DNA of 64,000 nucleotides from Streptomyces sp. ACA25 (GCF_028200735.1 NZ_JAQKPV010000005.1:62001-126000), one strand, 5' to 3'; counted from the stretch's first letter, positions 1 through 9,651 are shown. Numbers and translations: made by a program. Notes: generated from the sequence alone by a model not told the origin.

Positions 1-614
1 TGGATGGTGGCGAGCACATCCCGCATCCGGGCCGTGCGGCTCTCGCCCAGGTCGGCGATGAATGCGGACTGGTCGTCGAGCGCGGCGTGCCCTGCGAGCC
101 CGTCGGCAGTGAACACCTCGTCCCAGTAGTCGCTGATCCGGTCGCCGGTCCAGCGGTACCGGCGACGGCTCGCCAGGCCCATCGGGTGGGCGTGGGTCGC
201 CGCGAAGAACGGCTCAGCCGCAGGGGTGCGCCAGTCGATCAGCAGGCGGCCTCCCGCGCTGTCGGCGAGGCCGAGCCGCCCGATGTACAAGGGCTCGGGG
301 GCGTCCGCGGGGACGATGCGGCCCAGGCACAGGTCCAGGCCGAAGCGGCGCAGGGCACGCAGACGGCCGGTCAGCCGGTGGATCTCCGCGTCCCGGTCCA
401 TGGCCTGCCGCCCGAGGCCGCCCGGCGCCCGGCGCACGGCGTCGAGGTGCTGGGACAGTTCCGTGATCGTCCGGTCCAGGCTCTTCGCGAGGGCCGCGAA
501 GTGGCGCTCGTCATCGGCGATCAGCGCCGGGTCGGCCTTCGGGGAGAGGCGGGTGGGCAGCTCGAACGCGCTCCCACGCGCCGAAGGTGCCCTCGACGGC
601 ATTTCGGTATGCAC
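1..614 (-). CDS. helR: HelR-type RNA polymerase recycling motor ATPase, N-terminal part (cut by window edge)
   Basis: This is a HelD-like superfamily 1 ATPase that removes stalled or rifamycin-bound RNA polymerase from DNA; the HelR branch confers rifamycin tolerance in Streptomyces. About 204 N-terminal residues are present and the gene runs off the left edge, so the helicase motifs cannot be seen. The visible part has the family's N-terminal helical region (FELPTRLSPKADPALIADDE) followed by LRRFGLDLCLGRIV, YIGRLGLAD, LIDWRTPAAEPFF and DDQSAFIADLG. I chose the GTG at 614-612 because GGGAG lies 9 nt upstream; an ATG four codons later (602) has no such site. A rifamycin-associated-element-like palindrome lies 60 bp upstream, which supports HelR over a generic HelD. 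Confidence 0.85.
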   Translation of the reverse strand, partial: MHTEMPSRAPSARGSAFELPTRLSPKADPALIADDERHFAALAKSLDRTITELSQHLDAVRRAPGGLGRQAMDRDAEIHRLTGRLRALRRFGLDLCLGRIVPADAPEPLYIGRLGLADSAGGRLLIDWRTPAAEPFFAATHAHPMGLASRRRYRWTGDRISDYWDEVFTADGLAGHAALDDQSAFIADLGESRTARMRDVLATI

Positions 615-673
615 TTCGTGAATCTCCCATTTCCGCAGGTTCTGGCCTCGGCAGGCGATTCTGCGGCACGACC

Positions 674-694
674 GGGGTCTTGTGGCAAGGCCCC
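674..694 (-). promoter_or_regulatory. Rifamycin-associated element (RAE)-like inverted repeat upstream of helR
   Basis: Arms GGGGTCTTG and CAAGGCCCC surround TGG, with one mismatch between the 9-nt arms. This matches the inverted repeat known upstream of actinobacterial rifamycin-responsive genes, including helR. On the minus strand it supplies TTGCCA, followed about 19 nt later by CAGAAT, so it could overlap the -35 region of the helR promoter. Motif recognition is from memory. Confidence 0.7.
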
Positions 695-715
695 CCGTGC
701 GCTATACGTTGAGAG

Positions 716-741
716 TGGCAAGGAGAGGGTTCTCCTTGCCA
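716..741. repeat. Perfect 11-bp inverted repeat (hairpin or operator)
   Basis: TGGCAAGGAGA at 716-726 and TCTCCTTGCCA at 731-741 are exact reverse complements separated by GGGT. It lies in the 361-bp gap between helR and the epimerase operon. No long T-run follows on either strand, so an operator is as likely as a terminator. The rest of the gap (742-902) shows no gene. Confidence 0.6.
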
Positions 742-902
742 TTTCTGGTGTGCGGCGGACGCACGCCCCGGCAGCAGCCCGCACTGATGCCCGCAGGGCG
801 CGTTTCCCCGTCGGAGCGACCCTTGTTCACGTGGAACGCCCGATGTCTGGTGCCACAAACCCGGCCCTGCGCCAATCCTCGGCGAGCGGCGTCACCCCCG
901 CA

Positions 903-929
903 TGTCACAAACGGCCGGGCTGTCTCGTC
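903..929 (+). promoter_or_regulatory. ECF41-type promoter TGTCACA-N16-CGTC
   Basis: TGTCACA at 903-909 and CGTC at 926-929 are separated by exactly 16 nt, the promoter signature known for ECF41 sigma factors. It lies 47 nt upstream of the epimerase gene, whose operon encodes an ECF41 sigma factor, so autoregulation is the natural reading. Confidence 0.8.
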
Positions 930-975
930 TCAGGTCCTGGAGACCGAAAAGGCGGATTCCGGAAGGGTGAGGGGC

Positions 976-1908
976 ATGCGGGTGTTCGTGGCAGGCGGGA
1001 CCGGGGTCATCGGACGGCGGCTGGTGCCGCAGCTGGTGGCCCGTGGCCATCAGGTGACAGCGACGACGACGAGCGCGGCCAAGCTGGAACTGCTGGCGCG
1101 GATGGGCGCGGACGGGGTCGTGATGGACGGGCTGGACGCGGCGTCGGTCGGTGAGGCGGTGGCGGCTGCCCGGCCGGACACCCTCGTGCACCAGATGACC
1201 GCGATTTCCGCGGCACACGCCGGAAAGCCCGGCATACGGCACTTCGACCGGTACTTCGCCCCCACCAATCGGCTGCGCTCCGAAGGCACGGACCATCTGC
1301 TGGCCGCCGCCGAGGCAACCGGCGTGTCCCACGTCGTCGGGCAGAGCGTCGCCCTCTGGAACGGCCGCCGGGAGGAGGGGGGACGAGTGAAGACCGAGGA
1401 GGACCCGCTGCCCCGGGGTGTGGGCAGGTTCCGCCCGGCGGCGGAGGCGATCAGCCACCTCGAGGACGTGCTCGTCAAGGCCGGTGGCGCGGCCCTGCGC
1501 TACGGCGCGTTCTACGGGCCGGGCGCCACCGATGAGCAGATCGAGTTTGTGCGCAAGCGGCAGCTCCCCCTCGTCGGCGGCGGCACCGGCTGGACGTCAT
1601 GGGTGCATGTCGACGACGCGGCGAGCGCCACCGTCCTGGCGGTGGAGCAGAAGGCCCAGGGGGTGTTCAACATCGTCGACGACGAGCCCGCTCCGGTCCG
1701 CGAGTGGCTGCCCTGGCTGGCTGCCTGCGTGGGGGCGAAGCGGCCGCTGCGGGTCCCCACGTGGGTGGCGCGGATGCTGGCCGGGGAGCTGGTGGTGACG
1801 ATGATGACCGAGGCGCACGGCTTCTCCAATGCCAAGGCCAGGCGGGAGCTCGGCTGGGAGCTGCGCCACCCCACCTGGCGGCAGGGCTTCCAGGACGTGA
1901 CGGCGTGA
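976..1908 (+). CDS. NAD-dependent epimerase/dehydratase (extended SDR)
   Basis: A 310-aa extended short-chain dehydrogenase. Residues 1-20 carry the dinucleotide fold with GGTGVIG near residue 7. The typical NAD epimerase features follow, including a VHVDDAA segment near residue 210, but no clear YxxxK is visible; the equivalent region reads RYGAFYGP. The substrate is unknown. This is the oxidoreductase/epimerase partner that usually sits beside ECF41 sigma genes. The ATG at 976 follows a purine-rich GGAAGGGTGAGG and 47 nt after the ECF41 promoter. The stop TGA (1906-1908) overlaps the GTG start of the sigma gene, giving translational coupling. Open sequence upstream of 976 is excluded because the promoter lies inside it. 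Confidence 0.85.
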   Translation: MRVFVAGGTGVIGRRLVPQLVARGHQVTATTTSAAKLELLARMGADGVVMDGLDAASVGEAVAAARPDTLVHQMTAISAAHAGKPGIRHFDRYFAPTNRLRSEGTDHLLAAAEATGVSHVVGQSVALWNGRREEGGRVKTEEDPLPRGVGRFRPAAEAISHLEDVLVKAGGAALRYGAFYGPGATDEQIEFVRKRQLPLVGGGTGWTSWVHVDDAASATVLAVEQKAQGVFNIVDDEPAPVREWLPWLAACVGAKRPLRVPTWVARMLAGELVVTMMTEAHGFSNAKARRELGWELRHPTWRQGFQDVTA

Positions 1909-2885
1909 CCCGGACCGAGGAGTTCGAGGAGCTGCGACCGCTGCTGTTCTCCCTCGCGTACCGGATCCTCGGCAGTGTGAGTGAGGCCGAGGACGCGGTC
2001 CAGGAAACCTGGCTGCGCCACGAGGCCTCCCGGACACAGCCCACCTCGGCCAAGGCCTTCCTCTCGGCCGCGGTCACCCGGATCTCGATCGACGTGCTGC
2101 GCTCGGCCCGTCTCCGGCGGGAGAGGTACGTCGGGCAGTGGCTCCCCGAACCACTGCTCACCGACCCCTACGAGGATCCCGCGCGCTCGGCGGAGCTGGC
2201 CGACTCGGTGTCGATGGCGGCCCTGCTGCTGCTCGAGCGGCTCAGCCCGCTCGAGCGGGCGGTCTTCGTGCTGCGCGAGGTGTTCGGGTTCGGCTTCCCC
2301 GAGGTCGCGTCGGCCGTCGGGAGGTCGGAGGCGGCGTGCCGCCAGCTCGCGGTGCGGGCGCGACGCCACATGGACGCGGGCCGCCCCCGCTTCGAGGCGG
2401 ACCGCAGGGAGCGGGAGAAGCTGGCGGCGCGGTTCTTCGACGCGCTCCGGGAAGGCGATGTCGGAGGCCTGCGGGAGCTGCTCGCCGCCGACATTCAGCT
2501 GGTGGGGGACGGCGGCGGCAAGGCCCCGCAGCTGCCCATGACCCTCACCGGTGCCGAGAAGGTGGCCCGGGTGCTGGCCGCGAACTTTCCGCTGCTCGGC
2601 CGGGTCGGGGTGGAGATGGAGCCGCACGAGGTGAACGGCCGGCCGGGCGCGATCCTCCGCGACCGGCACGGCAGGGTGCTCAATGTCCTGACGCTCGACA
2701 TGTCCGACGGGCGGATCCAGACGATCCGTTCGGTGGCCAACCCCGACAAGCTCGGACACGTGGGTCCGGTCGCGGACGGCTGGGCGCTCAAGCGGGAGGC
2801 GCAGCAGGCTCGCCGGCCGGCCGTTACGTGCTGTGCACGATCTGGATCAGGTTGCCGCAGGTGTCGTCCAGCACCGCGGTGGTGA
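1905..2885 (+). CDS. ECF41-family RNA polymerase sigma factor with SnoaL-like C-terminal domain
   Basis: A 326-aa SigJ-like sigma factor. Region 2 covers about residues 5-75 (LAYRILGSVSEAEDAVQETW) and region 4 about residues 105-165 (LSPLERAVFVLREVFGF, then helix-turn-helix VGRSEAACRQLAVRARRHM). The C-terminal SnoaL_2-type domain carries both ECF41 hallmarks: DGGGK after region 4, and NPDKL near residue 285. In this family the C-terminal domain takes the place of an anti-sigma factor and tunes activity. The GTG at 1905 overlaps the epimerase stop. The 3' end overlaps the convergent VOC gene by 62 bp. The operon is probably read from its own promoter at 903-929 and from basal transcription. 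Confidence 0.9.
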   Translation: MTRTEEFEELRPLLFSLAYRILGSVSEAEDAVQETWLRHEASRTQPTSAKAFLSAAVTRISIDVLRSARLRRERYVGQWLPEPLLTDPYEDPARSAELADSVSMAALLLLERLSPLERAVFVLREVFGFGFPEVASAVGRSEAACRQLAVRARRHMDAGRPRFEADRREREKLAARFFDALREGDVGGLRELLAADIQLVGDGGGKAPQLPMTLTGAEKVARVLAANFPLLGRVGVEMEPHEVNGRPGAILRDRHGRVLNVLTLDMSDGRIQTIRSVANPDKLGHVGPVADGWALKREAQQARRPAVTCCARSGSGCRRCRPAPRW

Positions 2886-3210
2886 CCGTACCCATCCGCA
2901 GCGGCTCCTGGGTGAAACGCACCCCGCGCTCGCGCAGCCGGGTGAACTCCGCTTCCACGTCGTCCACGGCGAAAGAGGCGGCCGGGATGCCGTCCTGGAG
3001 CAGCGCCGTCCGGTAGGGCTGCACCGCGGGGTGACCGGAGGGCTCAAGCAGGAGTTCGGTACCGTCCGGGTCTTCCGGCGAGACCACGGTCAGCCAGCGG
3101 TCCTCGCCCAGCGGGACGTCGTGTTTCTGCACGAAACCGAGCACGTCGGCGTAGAAGCTCAGCGCCTTGTCCTGGTCATCGACGAAGACGCTGGACAGGT
3201 GAATCTTCAT
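2824..3210 (-). CDS. VOC (glyoxalase/bleomycin-resistance fold) family protein
   Basis: A 128-aa single-module vicinal oxygen chelate protein. It starts MKIHLSSVFVDDQDKALSFY, followed by LGFVQKHDVPLGEDRWLTVV, then a second beta-alpha-beta unit with VDDVEAEFTRLRERGVRF and a terminal DTCGNLIQIV, where metal-ligand positions normally lie. The substrate is not predictable. The ATG at 3210 overlaps the TGA of the upstream ArsR gene (ATGA), so the two are translationally coupled. This regulator-VOC arrangement usually makes the regulator autocontrol the pair. Confidence 0.85.
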   Translation of the reverse strand: MKIHLSSVFVDDQDKALSFYADVLGFVQKHDVPLGEDRWLTVVSPEDPDGTELLLEPSGHPAVQPYRTALLQDGIPAASFAVDDVEAEFTRLRERGVRFTQEPLRMGTVTTAVLDDTCGNLIQIVHST

Positions 3211-3500
3211 GGGCTGCTCTCCGGTGCGTCGGGTCTGAGCCATCGGGTCGCGATGCGCTCAAGAGGTTCGGTGTTCACGTCATGGAACTTGTAGCGGCCC
3301 TGGCGCCGGGAGCGGACCAGACCTGCGGATTCGAGGACGGCCAGATGCTGGCTGACCGCCTGACGAGAAAGCCCCAGACCGTGCTTGGTCACCAGCCGTG
3401 CGCATATCTCGAACAGGGTCTGGCCGTCCCGCTCCACCAGCTCGTCGAGGATGCGCCGACGAGTGGGGTCGGCCAGCGCCTTGAAAACGTCCTCCGCCAT
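3207..3500 (-). CDS. ArsR-family winged-helix repressor
   Basis: A 97-aa ArsR/SmtB-type regulator. It starts MAEDVFKALADPTRRRILDEL; the recognition helix is LSRQAVSQHLAVLESAGLV, followed by the wing SRRQGRYKFH. No cysteine-rich arsenic or zinc site is present (one Cys near residue 34), so it is probably not a classical metal sensor; it fits the subgroup paired with VOC or SRPBCC proteins. An upstream in-frame ATG at 3518 lies inside a perfect palindrome, so I prefer the ATG at 3500, preceded by GGTGGTGG. It is divergent from an AraC-type gene, with the likely shared operator at 3511-3534. Confidence 0.85.
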   Translation of the reverse strand: MAEDVFKALADPTRRRILDELVERDGQTLFEICARLVTKHGLGLSRQAVSQHLAVLESAGLVRSRRQGRYKFHDVNTEPLERIATRWLRPDAPESSP

Positions 3501-3510
3501 GACCACCACC

Positions 3511-3534
3511 ATAGGCAAGTATTGGCTTGCCTAT
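3511..3534. promoter_or_regulatory. Perfect 9-bp inverted repeat, likely ArsR operator
   Basis: ATAGGCAAG (3511-3519) and CTTGCCTAT (3526-3534) are exact reverse complements with a 6-nt spacer. The site is the AT-richest stretch between the divergent arsR-type and araC-type genes, 10 bp upstream of the repressor start. Binding here could block both promoters. Confidence 0.7.
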
Positions 3535-3574
3535 CAAGCGCTGTACCGCACGACGGCCGTGGGATGCTGGTCCG

Positions 3575-4012
3575 GTGCACCTGGAGGACCTGGTCCGGCT
3601 CCGCCGGGCCCGCGACCTGATGGACCGTGACTACGCCGAGCCACTGGACGTTCCGGCGCTGGCGCGCGTCGCCCTCATGTCGGCGGGCCACTTTTCCCGC
3701 AGCTTCCGCGAGGCATACGGGGAGACGCCCCACAGCTACCTGATGACGCGCCGGATCGAGCGGGCCAAGGCCCTGCTGCGGTGCGGCGAGCTGTCGGTGA
3801 CGGAGGTCTGCTTCGCCATCGGGTGCACGTCGCTGGGGTCGTTCAGTTCGCGGTTCACCGAGCTGGTGGGCGAGAGCCCGAGCGCGTACCGGGCGCGCCG
3901 GCACGAGGAGGTCGCGGGAATCCCGGCCTGCGTCGCGATGATCTACACGCGACCGGTACGGACCGCGAAACCGGTCAGGAACGAAGAAGCGAAGCGCGTG
4001 GCGCGTCCGTAG
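3575..4012 (+). CDS. AraC-family transcriptional regulator (DNA-binding domain only)
   Basis: A 145-aa protein that is essentially two helix-turn-helix motifs with no sensor domain. HTH1 is LDVPALARVALMSAGHFSR and HTH2 is LSVTEVCFAIGCTSLGSFSS, followed by the AraC signature FTELVGESPSAYRAR. I chose the GTG at 3575 (protein begins MHLEDLVRLRRARDLMDR), which matches where this subgroup normally begins; in-frame sequence back to 3527 overlaps the operator. It ends 10 nt before a VOC gene and is probably cotranscribed with it. Confidence 0.85.
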   Translation: MHLEDLVRLRRARDLMDRDYAEPLDVPALARVALMSAGHFSRSFREAYGETPHSYLMTRRIERAKALLRCGELSVTEVCFAIGCTSLGSFSSRFTELVGESPSAYRARRHEEVAGIPACVAMIYTRPVRTAKPVRNEEAKRVARP

Positions 4013-4022
4013 CGTGAGCCCC

Positions 4023-4439
4023 ATGGACATCAGACTTTCGCAATGCTTCATCGCCGTCGACGACCACGACAGGGCGCTCGGCTTCTACCGGGACGCACTC
4101 GGTCTCGAGGTGCGCAACGATGTCAGGTTCGAAGGGCTGCGCTGGGTGACCCTCGGCTCGCCGTCGCAGCCCGACGTGGAGATCGTGCTGGAACCGCCCA
4201 CCGGCGACCCGAATGCCTCACCGGCCGACAAGCAGGCCATGGCGGAGCTGCTGGCCAAGGGCATGCTGCGCGGCGTGATCTTCTCGACCGACGACTGCGA
4301 CGCCACGTTCGAGCGCATCCAGGCTTCCGGCGCCGAGGTGCTGCAGGAGCCGACCGACATGCCGTACGGGGTTCGCGACTGCGCCTTCCGCGACCCCGCG
4401 GGGAACCTGCTGCGCTTCGCGCAGCGCTCCGGCACGTGA
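4023..4439 (+). CDS. VOC family protein
   Basis: A 138-aa glyoxalase-fold protein, MDIRLSQCFIAVDDHDRALGFY at the N-terminus, DDCDATFERIQASGAEVLQEP in the second half, and DPAGNLLRFAQ at the end with a Glu-less variant of the last metal-ligand strand. It is a different VOC subgroup from the one at 2824-3210. A GTG at 4014 is an alternative start three codons upstream. It follows the AraC-type gene closely. The next 182 bp (4440-4621) contain no gene before the UvrA-like gene; such VOC and UvrA-like genes are often neighbours in Streptomyces. Confidence 0.85.
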   Translation: MDIRLSQCFIAVDDHDRALGFYRDALGLEVRNDVRFEGLRWVTLGSPSQPDVEIVLEPPTGDPNASPADKQAMAELLAKGMLRGVIFSTDDCDATFERIQASGAEVLQEPTDMPYGVRDCAFRDPAGNLLRFAQRSGT

Positions 4440-4621
4440 CCCAAGGCGCCGGCCGGTCCCACGGCACCGGCCGGCGCGCCACCGCACCGGCGACGGTGTC
4501 GGTCCGTGGCGGGACAGCGGGCCCGTGCGGGCCGGAGACCGTGCCCGGAACCGGCGAGGGCGAGCCGGTCAACGCTGAAGGGGGCCGCGAGGGCGGCTCG
4601 CACCCCACCGAGGGAGACACG

Positions 4622-7027
<2,406 letters not shown>

Positions 7028-7261
7028 CCGAGGCCCGTGCGGCCACCGCAGGGCGGGGGCGGGGGCGGGTGCGGCGACGACGGGCCGGGGGTGCGCTCGT
7101 GGGCCGGAGCGGCGGACGGGGACGGCGGATGGGCCGTTGGCCTGAAGCGGGGCGGGCGTCGGCCGTGGCACGCCGGAGGACTCGCGCCACGGGGCGACGA
7201 TGTGACGGGTCACCCGCCCCTCGCTCTTGCCGAGCCTCACGGACCCCGGAAGGACTTCTCC

Positions 7262-7546
7262 ATGGAGATGCCCGTCGTGCGCGAATGCGCCGCGGAAGCC
7301 TGCGCGTACAACAGAGAGCTTTCCTGCCACGCTCTGGCCATCACGGTCGGCGACGCGCGGCACCCCCACTGCGACACCTTCGTCAGCGGGGCCCCCAAGG
7401 GTGGTGATCCGACCGCCGTCGGGAGAGTGGGCGCCTGCAAGATGTCCGGCTGCCTGCACAATGTCCAGCTCGAGTGCCGTGCTCCGGGTATCAGCGTGGG
7501 CGTTCAGTCCCAGGGGGCCGACTGCCTGACCTACGCGTCGGCCTGA
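7262..7546 (+). CDS. DUF1540 domain protein (cysteine-rich, metal-binding)
   Basis: A 94-aa protein with two copies of a Cys-rich module: VRECAAEACAYNRELSCHA at residues 5-25 and VGACKMSGCLHNVQLECRA near residues 56-75, each with the C-x4-C-x7-C spacing of DUF1540, and further cysteines in HCDTF and DCLTY. The family is thought to bind a metal, but the function is unknown. AAGGA precedes the ATG at 7262. The 234 bp before it (7028-7261) show no gene. A strong bidirectional terminator follows. Confidence 0.85.
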   Translation: MEMPVVRECAAEACAYNRELSCHALAITVGDARHPHCDTFVSGAPKGGDPTAVGRVGACKMSGCLHNVQLECRAPGISVGVQSQGADCLTYASA

Positions 7547-7560
7547 GGAAGCCGGCCGGC

Positions 7561-7615
7561 GCACGGGGAAGCCCCCGCCGGACGCGTGGTGCATCCGGCG
7601 GGGGCTCCCCTGTGC
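7561..7615. terminator. Bidirectional hairpin terminator
   Basis: A long hairpin with outer arms GCACGGGGA/TCCCCTGTGC and inner arms GCCCCCGCCGGA/TCCGGCGGGGGC lies between the convergent DUF1540 and LPMO genes. Confidence 0.75.
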
Positions 7616-7646
7616 GAGGTCGGCGGTGTTGCTCAGTGCCGGGATC

Positions 7647-8315
7647 TCAGCGGAAGTTCACATCGCTGCACATGTAGTACGACTGGTCCATGTGCGAGGC
7701 CTGCCAGATCGTGTACACGATGTGGTTGCCGCTGCGGCCGGGGGCGTTCACGTCGACCGTGATGTTCTGGGTCGGCGCGTAGCGGCCGGTCGTGCGTACC
7801 AGCTCAAGGTCGTTCCAGGTCAGCGGCTGGGTGTGGGGGTTGAAGCCCTGCCGCGTGACGTAGATCTGGAAATAGTCGGCACCGTGGCTGGCCTGGTCGT
7901 ACAGGCGCAGGGAGAAGTTGCTGCCGACGCTGGTGGTCTGCCACGGACCGACCGTGTCCATGGAGTTGTAGCGACCGCCCTCGGTCCGGCCCGCACTGCA
8001 CAGCTGACCGTTCGGAATGGCGCCCTGGTGGTTGCCGCGGACGTTCTCCCGGTACAGCCCGTTCCAGTTCCACATGGCGTTGGGGTTGTCCTGCCATGCC
8101 TGCCAGCACATGGGGTCCTGCTGGGCCATGTTCGGGTTCAAGTGGTCGCTGCCCCACCGGTCGAAGCAGCCGTAGTTGCGGGCGGCCGGATCGACGATGG
8201 ACCCGTGGGCGGCGGCGGTGTCGGTCCAGGGGATCAAACCGAGCAGCACTGCGGACACCAGAGCTACAGCGCGAAGTGTCCAGTTCGAGTTCTTTACCTG
8301 ATCATGACAATGCAT
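7647..8315 (-). CDS. Secreted AA10 lytic polysaccharide monooxygenase
   Basis: A 222-aa copper-dependent LPMO of family AA10 (former CBM33) that oxidatively cleaves chitin or cellulose. A signal peptide spans residues 1-36 with cleavage predicted at TAAA|HGS, giving the required N-terminal His of the copper histidine brace (His37). The second brace His lies in QASHGADYF. Other features are NYGCFDRW, DPMCWQAW, NAMWNWNG and the terminal DVNFR. It is a single domain with no binding module. GGAG lies 8 nt before the ATG at 8315. A perfect CebR-type box lies at the promoter, which suggests induction by cellobiose or cello-oligosaccharides. A paralogue is at 57347. Confidence 0.93.
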   Translation of the reverse strand: MHCHDQVKNSNWTLRAVALVSAVLLGLIPWTDTAAAHGSIVDPAARNYGCFDRWGSDHLNPNMAQQDPMCWQAWQDNPNAMWNWNGLYRENVRGNHQGAIPNGQLCSAGRTEGGRYNSMDTVGPWQTTSVGSNFSLRLYDQASHGADYFQIYVTRQGFNPHTQPLTWNDLELVRTTGRYAPTQNITVDVNAPGRSGNHIVYTIWQASHMDQSYYMCSDVNFR

Positions 8316-8353
8316 TGCGCGATCTCCGTCTTCCGGCTGTGGGGTTTCCGGGT

Positions 8354-8367
8354 TGGGAGCGCTCCCA
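8354..8367 (-). promoter_or_regulatory. CebR-type operator upstream of LPMO gene
   Basis: TGGGAGCGCTCCCA is a perfect 14-bp palindrome identical to the consensus site of the LacI-family cellobiose repressor CebR. A -10-like TAGAGT (8380-8385, minus strand) places the start of transcription beside the box, a repressing position. Confidence 0.85.
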
Positions 8368-8409
8368 TGTTTCGGGGACACTCTACCCGACGACACAACG
8401 CAGAAACAT

Positions 8410-8423
8410 AGGGCGCGCTCCCT
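8410..8423 (-). promoter_or_regulatory. Possible degenerate second CebR-like site
   Basis: AGGGCGCGCTCCCT matches the CebR palindrome at 11 of 14 positions and lies 56 bp centre to centre upstream of the perfect box, beyond the likely -35 region. This could be chance in GC-rich DNA. Confidence 0.35.
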
Positions 8424-8571
8424 TACGTGCCCGGGCTTCGGGCACCCCCATGGTGGGCCGACGGGCACGGGGCCCTTGTGCCGTGCCGCGGGAGACCCGC
8501 CGACGGGCGCCGGACCGGGCACTCGCGCACCCGGAGGAGAAACGGTGCTCCGGGGGCGCATACTGGAGACA

Positions 8572-8793
8572 ATGAAAAGGCCAGCCGTAAACCGGCGCTA
8601 CCTGCCTAACAGTCCCTTCAAAGCCCCCGTGACACCCCCGATCGAGCAGTTCGCCGTGGGAGAGCGGGTCACCCACGACGAGCACGGCCTCGGCCGGGTC
8701 ATCGGCGTCGAGGAGGGGATCGCGGTGCTTGTCGACTTCGGGTCGGTGCAGCGCCGGATCGTCAGCCCGTACACCAAGATGACCCATCTCTAG
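8572..8793 (+). CDS. Conserved small protein with CarD/UvrD-Tudor-like fold
   Basis: A 73-aa protein beginning MKRPAVNRRYLPNSPFKAPV, then FAVGERVTHDEHGLGRVIGVEEGIAVLVDFGSVQRRIVSPYTKM. The second half has the pattern (VGxRVxHxxxGxGxVxxVE...VxFxG) of the small SH3/Tudor-like domain found in CarD and UvrD C-termini, which bind RNA polymerase. Whether this stand-alone version does so is unknown. GGAG precedes the ATG. Similar proteins are widespread in Streptomyces as far as I recall. Confidence 0.8.
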   Translation: MKRPAVNRRYLPNSPFKAPVTPPIEQFAVGERVTHDEHGLGRVIGVEEGIAVLVDFGSVQRRIVSPYTKMTHL

Positions 8794-8797
8794 AGCC

Positions 8798-9121
8798 GTG
8801 GTGTCGACCGTGACGCCGGGCCGGGGGGTATCGGACGACCGCTTCCGGGTGGTTTCCGCATCCTCCTCGCCGGATCCCGTCACCGTCACCGTGCGCCGTT
8901 CCGCTCCCCCTTTCCGAAAGAGAGTCGTCCCCATCGCCAGTTCCTCGTTGTTCTCCGCTCCCGAGCAGGCGCTTCTGCCGTCCCGGGCCGGAGCGTGCGC
9001 TCCTACGATCACGCCCTTCCAGGCTCCCGACTTCGACGGAGCCATGGCCGAGGCCTCGGTCTTCGCGGATGCCGAGCCCGCACCCCGGGGCAGCCGTACG
9101 CCCTTTGTCCCCTCGGTGTGA
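8798..9121 (+). CDS. Possible hypothetical protein, doubtful
   Basis: A 107-codon open frame starting at GTG 8798, just after the preceding stop. Most third positions are G or C, and a perfect 22-bp palindrome follows its stop within 8 nt, which would suit a terminator. Composition is Ser/Pro/Val-rich with no recognisable domain, and there is no clear ribosome binding site. If it is not a gene, the 441-bp stretch 8794-9234 contains nothing else that I can see. Confidence 0.3.
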   Translation: MVSTVTPGRGVSDDRFRVVSASSSPDPVTVTVRRSAPPFRKRVVPIASSSLFSAPEQALLPSRAGACAPTITPFQAPDFDGAMAEASVFADAEPAPRGSRTPFVPSV

Positions 9122-9128
9122 GGCCGGT

Positions 9129-9150
9129 CTGCCCGGCCCGGGCCGGGCAG
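9129..9150. terminator. Perfect 22-bp palindrome, probable terminator
   Basis: CTGCCCGGCCC and GGGCCGGGCAG abut without a spacer, between rightward genes and the leftward ankyrin gene. Confidence 0.5.
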
Positions 9151-9234
9151 CACGCGGCGCGCGCCGCTGCCGCCGGGTGACCACCGCGAAGGCGGCAGGT
9201 CCGGTGGTCAGCGGCGCCCGGTGAAGAGCCGCGG

Positions 9235-9651
9235 TCACTGTGCCTCGAACAGCTCCAGCAAGTCCGCCTTCTCGAACATCCGTGCTGTGTCGATGGCGGA
9301 GGGCTGCCCCTCGGCGGGGTCTGCGCCGCCTTCCAGCAGCGCCCGGACCACTTCGGTCTCGCCCTTGAACACCGCTCCGGCGAGTGGCGTCTGCCCGCGG
9401 TCGTTGAGCCGCCCGGGATCGGCGCCCCGGGCCAGCAGGACCCGGACCGTGTCGGCGTGTCCGTGGTACGCGGCCAGCATGATCAGGGTGTCGCCCTTGT
9501 CGTTGCTGAGGTTCGGGGGCACCCCCGCGTCCACATAGGCGGCCACCGTGTCGGTGTCCCCATGTCTGGCCAATTCGAAGATCTTCGCCGCGAGCTGCAG
9601 TACCTCCGGGTCGTGGGCGGGCTCGTTGCTCTCGGGAGCCGGGCCGGTCAT
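9235..9651 (-). CDS. Ankyrin repeat protein
   Basis: A 138-aa protein made almost wholly of ankyrin repeats: GDTDTVAAYVDAGVPPNLSN, KGDTLIMLAAYHGHADTVRVLLARGADP, RGQTPLAGAVFKGETEVVRALLEGGADP and a partial C-terminal repeat. It has no signal or membrane segment and is probably a cytoplasmic protein-protein adaptor. Small ankyrin proteins of this kind accompany catalase genes in other bacteria (AnkB type), but no catalase is in this window. AAGGAG lies 6 nt before the ATG. Confidence 0.9.
   Translation of the reverse strand: MTGPAPESNEPAHDPEVLQLAAKIFELARHGDTDTVAAYVDAGVPPNLSNDKGDTLIMLAAYHGHADTVRVLLARGADPGRLNDRGQTPLAGAVFKGETEVVRALLEGGADPAEGQPSAIDTARMFEKADLLELFEAQ

Noticed and set aside
824..842. 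Third copy of the TTTCCACGT/ACGTGGAAA palindrome
   Set aside because: TTCACGTGGAA here is a short E-box-like palindrome without the long arms or the GGGCCC loop.
87..1154. Long open frame on the plus strand over helR and the following gap
   Set aside because: It is antisense to a clear HelR-type protein, continues through the palindromes and ECF41 promoter, and has no recognisable protein features.
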